A DNA stretch of 64,000 nucleotides from Maratus speciosus (Eukaryota > Arthropoda > Arachnida > Araneae > Salticidae): contig OZ010795.1 of the NCBI GenBank assembly GCA_963932465.1, positions 471,686,806-471,750,805 on the forward strand, given 5' to 3'. Below the pieces are notes generated by a model. That model searched no databases, was not told where the DNA came from, and saw nothing but the letters and a program-made list of their open reading frames with translations. Position numbers and translations under genes: made by a program. Shown here in pieces: positions 46,331-57,699 of the stretch; the stretch's first letter is position 1; each line of letters begins with the position of its first letter.

Positions 46331-47164
46331 GCTGAATGGACATTTTTAACTGTGCTGTGCGTTTCACTGAACTAACTTTTAGCATACTATGAAGTATACA
46401 TACAAATTCATAGCTTAGTTTAATATTTTATATCTTAAAAGCTAACGAAGTGTAAGTAAGATTTTAACACTTCACATAATAATAAATATATATTTTATAA
46501 ATATTTTGACAATTAAGAAAAAAAAAAGAGTCATCATTTAAGAAGAGCACAAAGAAAGAAGAAGTTAAAATATTAATTTACTAAGTAGATATTTTAAAAA
46601 ATACGAATAAATCATATGTCCATTGACTTAACATTACCGAAGGGAGTTTGGAAGTTGAGCGACTTGTAACCTTAACTATTTACGGTTTTTAAGAGGAAAG
46701 TAATTGTTGATAGGTTTGTCTTATTCACTATTAATGTTTAATTAGATGTATTTAATTTTACTATATATAAAACTTATTATTTACATTTAATAATGCTTAT
46801 TACATTTAAATTGCATTTAATAATAATTATTGCATTTAATTTGTGTTTAATAGTAGGTTCAGTAAAGTGGAGTCTATATAGTATAGATTGCTAGTTTTTG
46901 AATGTATTTAATATATTACCAGTTTCAAAATGATTCTTCAGAACTCTTCTTCATCTTCTTCATCACTCTCTTCTTGGCTTTTATCGGGACTACCATAAGA
47001 CCTTGCTGGAAGAAGAAGTTGTAGGGTTTCGCTACTGTATGGCTTGCTCTTTTTAGTTGATAAACGGAGTTATTAGAAAATATGAAGTTGCTTATTTTCA
47101 CGTACATTATAAAAGGAATATTTTAATTAAATTTTCTTAGTGCCGTTTGTCAGTTTTGGAATTA

Positions 47165-47440
47165 AAATTAGGTATCTCTTTTTAAGGACACCGCCCTCGA
47201 AAGGGTTAATTCCCTCCTATCTCTCCTCATGTTACCACACATGAGCCCCAAGAACTAATTAGGGAACCCTTTTTCAATAAATAAATATGTACAATTTGAA
47301 GGCGATCGGATATTTCTATCAAAAGATATAGAGTTGTGTGCGTATGTACGTACCTACATACGTACATATGCACGTACGTACATAGATACAGACAGAATAT
47401 GTAGGTGCAAAAGCTCTCCGGTAATATCCTGTGAGCTAAA
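47165..47440 (+). repeat. Type c hairpin-tailed fragment
   Basis: AACTAATTAGGGAA, GGCGATCGGATATTTCTATC and a GTAC/CATA-rich tract (47340-47395) are followed by AGCTCTCCGG...CCTGTGAGCTAA, matching 32750-32909. The hairpin is decayed and only one monomer remains. Confidence 0.65.
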
Positions 47441-49652
47441 AACCTGCAATACAACAGTAAATATATAGTTCTTATCTGTTCAATTCGGTGGCCGCAAAAC
47501 AGAGCATTTAAATAGTCATCCCGAAAAAAAATGGCAACAATATGAGGAAGATTTTTTTGCAGAAATAGACACTCAAGACTATAACTAATACGATTATTAT
47601 TCAAACATGGCTGGTCAAAGCGCAGCACATATTAAAAAAGCTTTCGATATGTATAAATTAGAGCCAAAAACGTTTTAAAAATAACCCTTTTACACATTTA
47701 ATGTTTTTTTTATTGCATTAAAAACTAAACTATTTAAATTAACACATAGTTTAACACTAAGCGCTGACCTTTGTTAAACACATAAGCCCTGTTTAGTTTC
47801 AATTCAACAATTCATTGAGCCACAAAAAAATTATATTTAAACATAACAACAATGCCAAAAGACAACAAAAAACCACGTCTACTCAGAAACTTCCTCTTCA
47901 GCTGAGGCCAGGAGCCACCGGATATAACTCAGGTTCCTAAAATAGACATAGATCGATGCACCAATTAATTAGCTATAAAAAAATATGATTTTTACAATTG
48001 TTGACGAAATTTTAATTTTTGCATTTTTGGACAGGTTTTGGGGTCAAATACTCCACTGTGTGGCGGGCGATCGGAGGGATCGGAATGGGATTGTCAGAAG
48101 CCAATGCTGCTAGACGTCTCAATGTGTCTTGTAGAGTGGTCCAACGACTGTGGAATAAGTTTACATCAGAAGATTCTGTGTCTAGAAGTAGAAGACCTGT
48201 TCCAGGCCGACTACGGGTTACAAAACCTACGGGAGACCACTTTCTAGCTCTTTAGGATCGAAGGAGAAACACTATTGTGCCTCAGCTTGTTTCAGATCAT
48301 TTTAGCGCTTCAGGGACAAGAATATCTGCTACTATGCTGCGAAGACGCCTTCACAATTCTGATTTATATGCAACACGACCAGTTGCGTGTGTCTCACTAA
48401 ACTGATGACAGAGAAGTGCCGTTTATGTTGAGCAAGAGAACACGTTTCCTATCGCAGATGAATCCAGGTTCACAATAGAAAGCTATTCAGGGCATTTGCT
48501 GATCTGGAGGGAACAACGCACTAGACACAACCAATCCAATGCTGCTGAAAGACACAATTACAGAGGTGATGGAATAATGCTTTGGGCAGGAATCTCTCTC
48601 GGTAGTCACACTGACCTGCATGTGCTCCATGGAGGAACTCTGACTGGTGTGTGATATCAGGACGAGATCCTTGATCAATATGTCCTTGCTATTGGTAATT
48701 TCATTCTAATTAATGATAACGCGAGATCTTACAGAGCTATGCTTGTTGAGGATTATCATATAAGGGTCACAACTTGGAGCGAATGGACTGACCAGTTCAA
48801 TCTCCAGATCTGAATCCGATAGAACATGTTTGGGATTACCTTGGCAGACAAGTTGCTGCTTTAAATGCTCCTCCAAGATTTAACCCCGTGCCTGGTCTTC
48901 GCTTCCCGTTTCGGCGTCCAACAACTTAATTGGCAGGATGGAATGTCGGTGCAAAAATGCATTGCAGCTAAGGGTTGACATATTCCTTATAAGGGGAAAA
49001 AATGTGTTTTCATGACATTTTTCCACATAAAACTGCGATGTACTGTTGTCTCAAGAATGGAGTTTTCTGACAAGAGTACATTTTTACATTAACTTATTTT
49101 AAATTATGTAAATTTCTTGTTGCATTTAATAAAAAAATGTTTAGTACACATTTCCTGACATTAAAATGAGGTTATAACTTAACATTTGGAGGGCAGTGTA
49201 ATAAACGTCTGTAAAAACAGCAGGTAAAACATTGCAATTTTGTTCAATATCCTTTTTTCCCCCCATTTACTTTTCAAGGAATGGTAATATAAAACATAAG
49301 TTTTGTAGCATTATTTCCTCGATAACAGCAATTGATAAAGATTTTAAATATTTTTATTAATGTTTCTTTTACAAATAAATAACTTTTTCTCATAAACTAG
49401 AATCCAATGTTATCAGTTAATTTATAATTACAAAATGTTGATTTTTGTAAAAAATATAAATTTTTCCAAAATCGCTAATTTATATATTTTTTTTTCTTTT
49501 CATAATTCTAAAGACTATCTGGACTTAAAAATTATTATTCACTTGCGAACTACATCCCCTATATAAAATTCTATAGGATGCCTATTAGTCCCTTAGCATT
49601 GGTTAAATTGTTGTACTAGAATGCAACTTACACCATAACTTCTCAAAGCATC

Positions 49653-49685
<33 letters not shown>

Positions 49686-49832
49686 CAGCAAAAGAGAAAA
49701 AGATAGTTACGTTTTTCTAAACTATTTTTCGCTACAAAAATTTCTATCATTTGCTAAGACTTATGGTTTAAACCACATTCCAATATGACAATTCGTTAGA
49801 TTTTTATGAGTTTTTGAAATGTGATCAGAACT

Positions 49833-50450
49833 ATGGAATATCCTGAATTAACTTACGAGAACTCTCCAGAAAATACCATCATAGTTTTCCGGGGGAAAAG
49901 GTTTGAGTTCTTCTGATGCATGGTGTGAGTTTTGTGACTGTTTATAATGGCACATAAGATAGAAAATCCCGCCAAATGCAAAGTGAGATCCGTTTTTTGA
50001 ATGCAGATAATGTCTGTCCAAGCAAAATTCATTGCAGGATTACTGAAGTGTATGGTACGGGAACAATGGATGCATCTGTGAGGCGTTAGGTCCAAAATTT
50101 CAAAGAGGGAAGAGACTTTTGTCGGACCTTGACTCGGCTCAAAATGACTATCATTTGTTCACTAAACTCAAGGATTTCTTGCTAGGGGAATTTTCCAAAG
50201 AGATTATGACTTAAAAGAAAGAAGGGGTAAAGCATTGGCTGGCCCTTTGACAGCACAGGTTTACGAGGAAAGCATACATAAACTGGTTTCAAGATACGAC
50301 AAATGTCTCAACAACAGTGATGACTACATTGAAAAAAAATGAGTAAATGTACTTTCATTTAAATAAAATCATTATTTACTTTCCTTCATTTTTTCTTTTA
50401 ATTATATGTAAACGGGGCTTCCTGGAATAGCCTCCTATTATGGGATATCC
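49833..50450 (+). pseudogene. Internally deleted mariner-like transposase
   Basis: From about 49949 the frame reads AHKIENPAKCKVRSV, then after shifts EIHCRITEVYGTGTMDASV-like sequence (the N-terminal HTH of mariner transposases). The central catalytic part is absent. At 50265-50345 the sequence reads YEESIHKLVSRYDKCLNNSD and ends in a stop, the canonical mariner C-terminus. Terminal repeats were not clearly identified. The 80-codon minus frame at 49853-50095 is antisense. Confidence 0.78.
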
Positions 50451-51945
50451 TGCATTAATCTAACAGAAACTGATTTGCTACATAATATGATATTAGTGGC
50501 TTACTGGCTTGAAAAGTTAATAATAATAATTCCACATCTTTTTTTCTCTGGGTAATGCAGAAAATCAATTTTTTTAAAAATCACAAGAATTTTCATATAA
50601 ATATTAATTTATTTTTATTTTGAAATATAAATTTGCTTGAAAACTACAAAATAAGATATTTATTTACACAGCATGTCTTAAAAACATGTATTAAAATCCA
50701 ATGTAAATATGAGACATTTTTAAGGAGTAATACTTTTCAAGTTTAAACAAGATATACAAATCTGTTCTTCAATATTAACAGTACTTATAAATTCTTACAA
50801 CAGTAAAAAATAGATTTTTTTTTCTTTTTCACATGAGGAAACAAATATAAATATATAATATATGTATCAAAAATCAATTACTACTTATGAAAAATAGTTA
50901 ATGCACATTTATAAATACACAATTTTAAAATATTAACACACCAAAAACAAGGAGAAAATATATAGATATATACGAAAATTTTCAGTTGAAAGCAATCATG
51001 GCAGTGAATAGTATAAAATTAATAGTGGTAGTATATTTTGCTACTAATGCAGATTATGTTTCAAACCCAGAAAAATTGTTTTATGCATCAAGGTTCCTTT
51101 TTGCATTATGACAATTACTTAAAAAAATAACAATCATAAATTAATCATAATACAGTAATACCTTTTTTTCATAAATTTTAATATATATTTCTACAGGACA
51201 CAAAAGCTCTAATATAAAATTATATGTGGCAGTCATGGCAACCTTTTATTTTACATATGAAGAAAGGGCCAAATGGCTGTCAAATTTTAAGTTTCCCAAG
51301 TACATACAGGAAAACACAAGTATCAAAATAATTTGATAAATATAATCACAATCAAACGCCACTACAGCAGACATCAGTTGTAAAGAAACCTTGGATGTAA
51401 ATGAACATTTTTTCCCCCCTTGCAGCCTCCTACACATAACAAAAACACTAGGATGAAGCAAATTTTCAATCTGTTGAGGGTCCAATATAGGAAAGCTTGA
51501 TTGTTTTAATATCAAATTTGCAGGCAAATGCAAATGCAATTACTTAACAATAAAACTAAAAGCTTGAAACACAAACAAGATGAGATGAATATAAAATACT
51601 CATTTCAAAATGAATAGAAAGATATGGGACTACAAGAACAATGAATGAGATAGGGAAACATATCTAAAGTAGCATTATCATTTTCTATTTAGATGAATAT
51701 TTTTCCAATTTTAAGAAAATTAATCATTGCATGTTAATTTTTTTTTTCCCCTTGAAATTGTTTATTATACACAGATCAAATCCTGAAATGCAAAGTAATT
51801 ACCCTTTACATACATGATAATATTGGAAACAGTATGATGATAACAAAACAAGTAATGTCTACAAATATAGAGCTAAGAAATTAATATCATCAGAGAAAAT
51901 TAACACCTTTGGTAAAATGCAATTAAAGGCCAATAATATTATTTT
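50451..51945. other. AT-rich stretch without recognised gene
   Basis: Low repeat content, A-rich. A 97-codon minus frame (51246-51539) has ordinary amino-acid composition (SSFPILDPQQIENLLHPSVF) but no recognised domain, and no convincing splice sites support it. It may be an exon or chance. Confidence 0.3.
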
Positions 51946-51948
51946 TAA

Positions 51949-53492
51949 CTACCTGATCCACATGGCAATGCTCAGACCCATGATAATAAACTTAAAAGTA
52001 CCTAAAAAATCAGTGTTGAATGATTTTATATTTTTAAATGAAAATCTTTCTAAATGAACCAAAAGATAGGGGCCCTACTGCCTCCAGTACTATCTCCACT
52101 AATGAATCTATATGATTTAAAATTTTCAAACTACTTGACCTGCCCGACAATGCCCGAGCCCATGATAAGACATTCTCTGCTTCCGTGCTTAGGATTTCTG
52201 GAATGCAACAGTATGAAGTTTTTTCGGTCGACCATTTCTACTGTGCAGTTTAATTGTAATCTTGGTTAATTGTCAAAAAATGAAAAATGTGAGCTTCAGG
52301 TGCATTAGTACCTACCTTGAACTATCCTCATCCAAATTTTAAGTTCTCTACGTGCAATACATTTTCCTAGACATCACACACACTCTTTTCTTTTATTAGT
52401 ATAGATGGAAATTTATCCAAATGAACCTAAAGTTGGAGCCCATACTGCATTTGGCAGCATACATCGGACATATTATGCACACTGTGGTCTATTTTTACAA
52501 ACTAACCTCAAATTTGTATGATTTTATATTTTTAAATGAATTTCCATCCAAATAAACTTAGATCTGGGGGATTAGATTTGAGTCAATGAGAAAATAATAT
52601 TTCTGAAGCTAAACATTAAATTTTTTAACCACAGACATTATTAGAAAAGAAAAATTGGACATTTTTTTAATTTTCATATTTTGATCAGGAAAATGGCTGA
52701 AATTTTTTCTTCTCAAAATTCTTCTCAGTTGCCAAAAAAAAAAAAAACCCACAAAAATGGCACTCTGAATTTTTATTTCTTTTTTTAACAAATAACACCA
52801 ATGCAGGCGAATATTTTTATACTCTGTTCGAACCACTATTTTAAAAAAGTACATTTTGTAGTACATTTCTCTTACAAATTTTGTCAAAGCATATGTAAAA
52901 GATTTTTCTTTTAAAAAAGTGGTGTGGAATAGAATTAAAAAATAGTCACCTGTGGCAGCCCTGTAATGGAATCTGAAGGGTATCTTTAAGTAAATATTTT
53001 TTGTTTTTTCATATTCCGTTCTGGAGGGCAAGTGCAGACTAGTAAACATGTGGAAGGGGAGAAAAAACCCACACAAATTGTATGAAAAATAATTTTTTTG
53101 AAAGATAATTAATACGGGGTAAACATTAATATTTTAAAAATGGTTAACACCATTAGAACTGAATTTTTTATTTTTTCATATTTCATTAAGAAAAACGGAT
53201 GCATGCTGGTAAAACTGCATAAAAAACAGAACGTTTTTCCCTCTTCTTTTTTCTCTGCCATGGTACCTCAAAAGGCTTTAGATCCCCACAATAGGTATGT
53301 CATTTTACGATGTTCATAATGGTTTCTAATTAAAATCTCATCTAATTATAAAAAAATGAAAAATCTGAGCCTCAGGTGCATTTGTACTTGCCTTGGACTA
53401 TCTTCATCCAAAATTTAAAACTATGTGCGGTAAATTTTTCTAGCCATCACAGACACACGCATAGACAAACAATTTTCTTTTATTAGTATAGA
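51949..53492 (-). mobile_element. Helitron-like composite (two 5' and two 3' ends)
   Basis: 5' ends (minus strand) TCTATACTAATAAAAGAAAA lie at 53492 and 52405. 3'-end-like blocks ACTACCTGATCC...GGCAATGC (51949) and ACTACTTGACC...GACAATGCCCG (52129) resemble the better end ACTAGCTGACCC...GCGTTGCCCGGG at 55190. About 135 bases next to each 5' end are alike. Units of roughly 150 bases with TTTTTCATATT and a following AACGGA block recur at 53010 and 53165. The 155-codon minus frame 52609-53076 lies in this repeat body. Confidence 0.6.
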
Positions 53493-54199
53493 AATCAGAT
53501 TAAAAGTTGAGTGGAATGAAATAACATATTGTTTCTGATCATTCCATTAGCCCAGTGTAGTTAAAGTAGAATGTAGCAAAAGGTGTAAATTCTAAAGAAG
53601 TAAAAGATCTATATAATTTATAATATAACCTGTATTTTGAAAGGTTACCCTATTTGGTCCTTACTTTTTCACAAATAAAAATGCTAAGGCTATCACAGTG
53701 TCAATGACTAACATTATCACCACATTTTAGGCACATTTCTTAGATTATTGTTGTGTGTGAAAAATACAGATATAAGCAATAAATTCACCGGACATGAAAC
53801 AAAGAATGAAAAAAATCCTTTTTTTCCTCTATATAATGCTAATAGACAGCAATTATAGTTTCAAGGGCACATATCTGCTCTTATCAAGTAAGGTTAGCAG
53901 TTATCTGAGACAAGGATGAAAACAGTTCTGAAAAGAAATATTAGATTCACTTATCTATATCACAATCGTAAGGGTAAAAGAGGAATGAAATGCCCAAGCA
54001 ATAAAAAATTTGTCAACAATGGAAGGAAAGGGATCATTAAAAAGGAATATGTGAGAGGGGTCACCCACACATAAGTTGAAAGATGAAGAAGAAACAGAGA
54101 ACCCAGGCTGACCCAAACATAAATATTGAAAGAGTGGCAGATAACAGAGTCAACTTGTTATTTAAAAATGGAAAGTTAGATAGACACATGATAATAATA

Positions 54200-54716
54200 T
54201 TAACCCTTAAATGCATGGTGTTGCTTTTTGGCAACATACCCAATTTAGGCTGAAAATATTATTAGAATAATATTGAAGCTATAATGCCTAATACTGCCAA
54301 TAAAATACATTCTGAAAATATTATTAAATCAATTTTCAACATGTAGATGGAACCACTTGTGCCGTTTAAGAATAAAGAAAGATTTATTTTTTCAATTGTT
54401 GCTACTTGTTCTTTTTGTTTTGTTTGGAAGCTTGCAAAATACCCTATTTTGACCTGCAGTGAGCAAGTAAAATTTATTTCTTATTATAGTTCCTAAAATT
54501 CTTGTGTGTTTAATATTATAGAATTTTATCAAGGGAAAATATTTTTTCAATTAAACACCAGTATTGTCGATTAGTAACAAACAGTTTTTCAGCCGTAAAC
54601 TATACTTAAAACAAAATATGATTTTTTAAAGTATTTTTCCCATGATTTATTTAAAAAATGAAAGCCGAAAAACATTATTGCAATGATTTTTGAAAAATCA
54701 AGCATTTAACGGTTAA
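54200..54716. mobile_element. TTAA-type MITE, second family, copy 2 (517 bp)
   Basis: TTAACCCTTAAATGC at the left and GCATTTAACGGTTAA at the right. It aligns along its whole length with 18865-19399, with small differences only. The central 20-base palindrome of copy 1 is reduced here to ACCAGTATTG, explaining most of the length difference. Confidence 0.92.
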
Positions 54717-55189
54717 AGCAAGAGTAGAAAATATATAATTACGGATAAGAGAAAAAGAGAAGGAAAATATAGAAACTACAGAGATAAAAGGTTGGGCGAA
54801 GGGTTAAGTGTAAACTATATTGTCATAATGTTAAAAATGGTTGGGCTGTTCTAAAATATTAGAGAGAAAAAATTTTTTAAAATAAAATAAGGTGGATAAA
54901 AATAATAATAATAAAAGAAAATTTTATAATTACTCAGAGAAGAATGTATAAAAGAAAAGAAAGAACTAGAGGAATTTTAATACAGAGAGTTTTTTAATAA
55001 ATTTTTCAATGGTAGAGATAAAATTTATTTAGAGTTTTTCATTAACAAATTTACATGAATTTAAATAAATAAATAAACATTCTAAATATTTCAATTAATT
55101 TACATTCCATGCACTATGGATAATTTTAGTATGTATGCTCCCATGAGTATCTTGCTATGTGCAGTTTACATAATTGTCTTTTGACATAA

Positions 55190-55960
55190 CTAGCTGACCC
55201 ACTCAGCGTTGCCCGGGCGCTGTCATTGAAAAATATAATACAGTAGAAGATCTTTATAACGCAAACCTAAAAAAGCAAGGTTGTGTGTTATATAGAATTT
55301 TGCGTTATATGGATCACATCATTAAATTCACCTTGTAAACATGGCCAAATGTGTCTGAAACACATCAAAATACATTAGGATATCTTTATACAGCATTCCT
55401 TGTTACAAAGAGTTATCCAAATTATAAATTTTTGCTAAACATAGGTCAGGCACTGTTAAATTTACTTTATAAACATGATCCAAATATAACTGACACAACC
55501 ATCCCTTATATTACACATTTTCAAAAATGTTTATTGTAATAATAGCATTTTTTTCAGCAAAAAGGTCTTAAATTAGAAGATAAAGTTGAACTAATGTATC
55601 AAATTGAGTCCTCTAGAGAGTAGCAATATTTTACAATGTGAAAATGCAGGTGCTTTTTAACTGCAAAAATTATTGTTTACATCTGAGAAGTTGTGCATTA
55701 TATGGAGAATTGCGTTATAAAGATCTTCTACTGTAGTAGAGTGGACTTCATAAAAGAACTGAATAATATTTATTTATACTAAAAACTTGTAAAAAAATTA
55801 AATAAGAGCTAAAATTTCAAAAGTATAACAGTTACATTTAAAAAATGAAATGGTCAGGGAAAATTATTACACTTACTTTTAAAGAATGAAAAGGTCAGGG
55901 AAGTTCTTACGGTTGAACCTAAATGGCATATTGGTATAAGATCAAGGCTTGAAATATGGC
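55190..55960 (-). mobile_element. Helitron-like 3' end region, interrupted by a MITE
   Basis: Read on the minus strand, ...GCCCGGGCAACGCTGAGTGG then GTCAGCTAG and T is a Helitron-like terminus (CTAG at 55190-55193, flanking A on the plus strand). The sequence continues past the MITE at 55241-55733. The 5' limit was not identified. Confidence 0.55.
55241..55733. mobile_element. TA-duplicating MITE with CAGTAGAAGATCTTTATAAC ends (493 bp)
   Basis: CAGTAGAAGATCTTTATAAC and its exact inverse mark the ends, continuing GCAA. TA lies at 55239-55240 and 55734-55735. It lies inside the Helitron-like fragment, so it is younger. The frame 55351-55539 within it is not recognised. Confidence 0.93.
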
Positions 55961-55992
55961 AAATTAAGATTTGTGAAATGCTAATGTGATGC

Positions 55993-57622
55993 ATTGGCAC
56001 AGATGTCATATACTCACCACATTGGCGTGATTTTTTTCTGACGTCAACGTCATATATGCACCGGGGTACTTAACTGGCACCAAAGTGTCATTATTTTGCT
56101 TGATATGGTAACCCGGATGTTGTTGTTTATTTATTAATAGTTTATTTACTTTTTCTTTTTAAAAATTATATAAATAGTTTTGTTCTATAATTATTAATTA
56201 AACTTTTTCTATTTATTGTTATTCCTTTTTTAAAAATATATATGTAACTGGGATACTTTTCAGTTAGCCGGGCGCCAGTGTTATATTTACATACATATAT
56301 ACATATATATGCACATATATGTACAGTCGTGGAAAAAAAAAAGTAAACACCCCCTACTAACTCCTCAACAAATTATCGTAGAAGAAAGTTACTGGTACCG
56401 AACGATTGGAAATAAAGTCTACTTTTAAATGATATATATAAAATTTGCTTAGGGGGCCACCTACATATTAAAACGAACCATAACTATGTTTTTTTCAATA
56501 GCAGTACCCAATTCTGACAGCATAAATGAACTCTACACCCTTCAATTAGCCTAAAAACGAATTTTTATGCAATTCGTACCATAAGTTTCCGAGAAATTAA
56601 TTATTTTAAAACGAGCGTATTTTAAGGGCTGTATCCAAATTGAAGTTCCGTACTGGATTGTTAACCGAGAGAGCCGCTTCCTTGATCAAGGCACCTAAAG
56701 CGCCACTACAAGGAGTCAATGAAGTGTGTTAGATTACAGTACGGCAGAATAAATTTCAAAATGTCTACTCACTTCCATCATAGACGGCCCCTTAAACTAT
56801 CATTTTGCCATTTTTTAAGCATAATTTGAAAACTACTTGGAAGAAAAATGTGAAATTTTTGAATTTCCATAAAGCAGGACTTAATAAATCTAAATCCATC
56901 AAAAAAATTGTAGGTTGCAATTCATAATTTTTTCGAATATTAATTTCATAATTCATAATTTATATCATAAAATTATAAAAATTGCAAATTCAGCTTATTT
57001 ATGTTTGGGTATATTAGTATTATTACCACAAAAAAAAATTAGCACATTAGGAGCATAATTTCGGGAGATATAAATAAAAATATGAAAATATAATTTAACA
57101 TTAGAAGCACTCAATTTTGAATGTTTATAATTCAAAAACTTATCATTCAAATGACTTGAAATTTGGTGTCTAGGCATAGTTTGAACCGAAGATTTGAAAT
57201 ATCGCGTTAAAATTGGGTATTGCCATTGAAAAAAATGAAGTTTGGATTCGTTTTAATATGTAGATGACCCCCTAAGAAAATTTTATATAAATCATTTAAA
57301 AGTAGACTTTATTTCCAATCGTTCGGTGCCAGTCACTTTCTTCTATGATGATTTGTTGAGGAGTTAGTACGGGGTGTTTACTATTTTTTTCCACGACTGT
57401 ACATATATATATACATATGTATGTATATATTTAGGTGTGTGTGTGTGTACATATATATATGTACATATATGTGCATATATATGTATGTAAATATAACACT
57501 GGCGCCCGGCTAACCGAAAAGTACCGTAACTGGTATTAGAAAAGGAGGTTTTCACCGAATTGGTGTTAGAAAAATATCGCGCCAACATGGTGCGTATATG
57601 ACATCTGTGCCAAAAGGGTTTG
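55993..57622. repeat. Outer inverted repeat enclosing a Tc1-type element
   Basis: TTGGCACAGATGTCATATAC at the left answers the right border inverted. Further in, GTTAGCCGGGCGCCAGTGTT and a TACATACATATA tract are also mirrored. The left arm carries an extra stretch (about 56100-56225) absent from the right. The TA-rich centre is the site of the inner element at 56324-57399. Confidence 0.8.
56324..57399. mobile_element. Tc1-type non-autonomous element with 200-bp inverted ends (1.08 kb)
   Basis: CAGTCGTGGAAAAAAAAAAG at the left is mirrored at the right, with TA on both sides (56322-56323 and 57400-57401). Arms match over about 200 bases (including CCGAACGATTGGAAATAAAG). No transposase frame is visible in the middle. 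End sequence and TA target fit Tc1-type elements. Confidence 0.9.
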
Positions 57623-57699
57623 GATTTCCTATGCAACACGTTCATGCATGCGATTGTTATTAAGCCTATTTTGGCGATCACTTAGGCTCTGTGTTTGAT

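Larger units (their letters stand above)
45799..48060. mobile_element. Transib-like element with CACAGTGG ends (2.26 kb)
   Basis: Left end CACAGTGGAGTATTTGACCC, right end its exact inverse over 20 bases, similarity continuing about 20 more. Flanked exactly by TGGCG (45794-45798 and 48061-48065), a 5-bp GC-rich duplication. Transib elements start CACWATGG and make 5-bp GC-rich duplications; CACAGTG is also the heptamer of V(D)J recombination signals. No transposase was recognised inside. The interior holds type d-like units (45935-46330) and a type c fragment (47165-47440). Superfamily by ends and target only. Confidence 0.72.
45758..48985 (+). pseudogene. Tc1-like transposase pseudogene, interrupted
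   Basis: ATG at 45758 starts MSRKSRLPDSLRWR. The frame is cut by the 2.26-kb insertion and resumes at 48066 in the same frame, continuing AIGGIGMGLSEANAARRL and then NVSCRVVQRLWNKF, a helix-turn-helix DNA-binding region. Later come ADESRF (first catalytic Asp, about 48448), INDNARSYRAMLVEDY (second Asp, about 48708-48755) and PDLNPIEHVWDYLGRQV (Glu, about 48810-48860, in another frame). Stops at 48253 and about 48402 and several shifts make it non-functional. It would cut and paste at TA. Confidence 0.9.
45478..49200 (+). mobile_element. Tc1-like element, split by a Transib-like insertion
   Basis: Inverted ends: CACTGCCCTCCAAAAGTTAA at the left (45480) and its inverse with one change at the right (ending 49198), with TA at both outer borders. 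Without the insertion at 45799-48060 it would be about 1.5 kb, normal for Tc1-type elements. It carries a plus-strand transposase remnant. Confidence 0.93.

Noticed and set aside
52609..53076. 155-codon minus-strand open frame, the longest in the window
   Set aside because: Lies in the repeated body of a Helitron-like composite; its two halves come from related repeat units and no domain is recognised.
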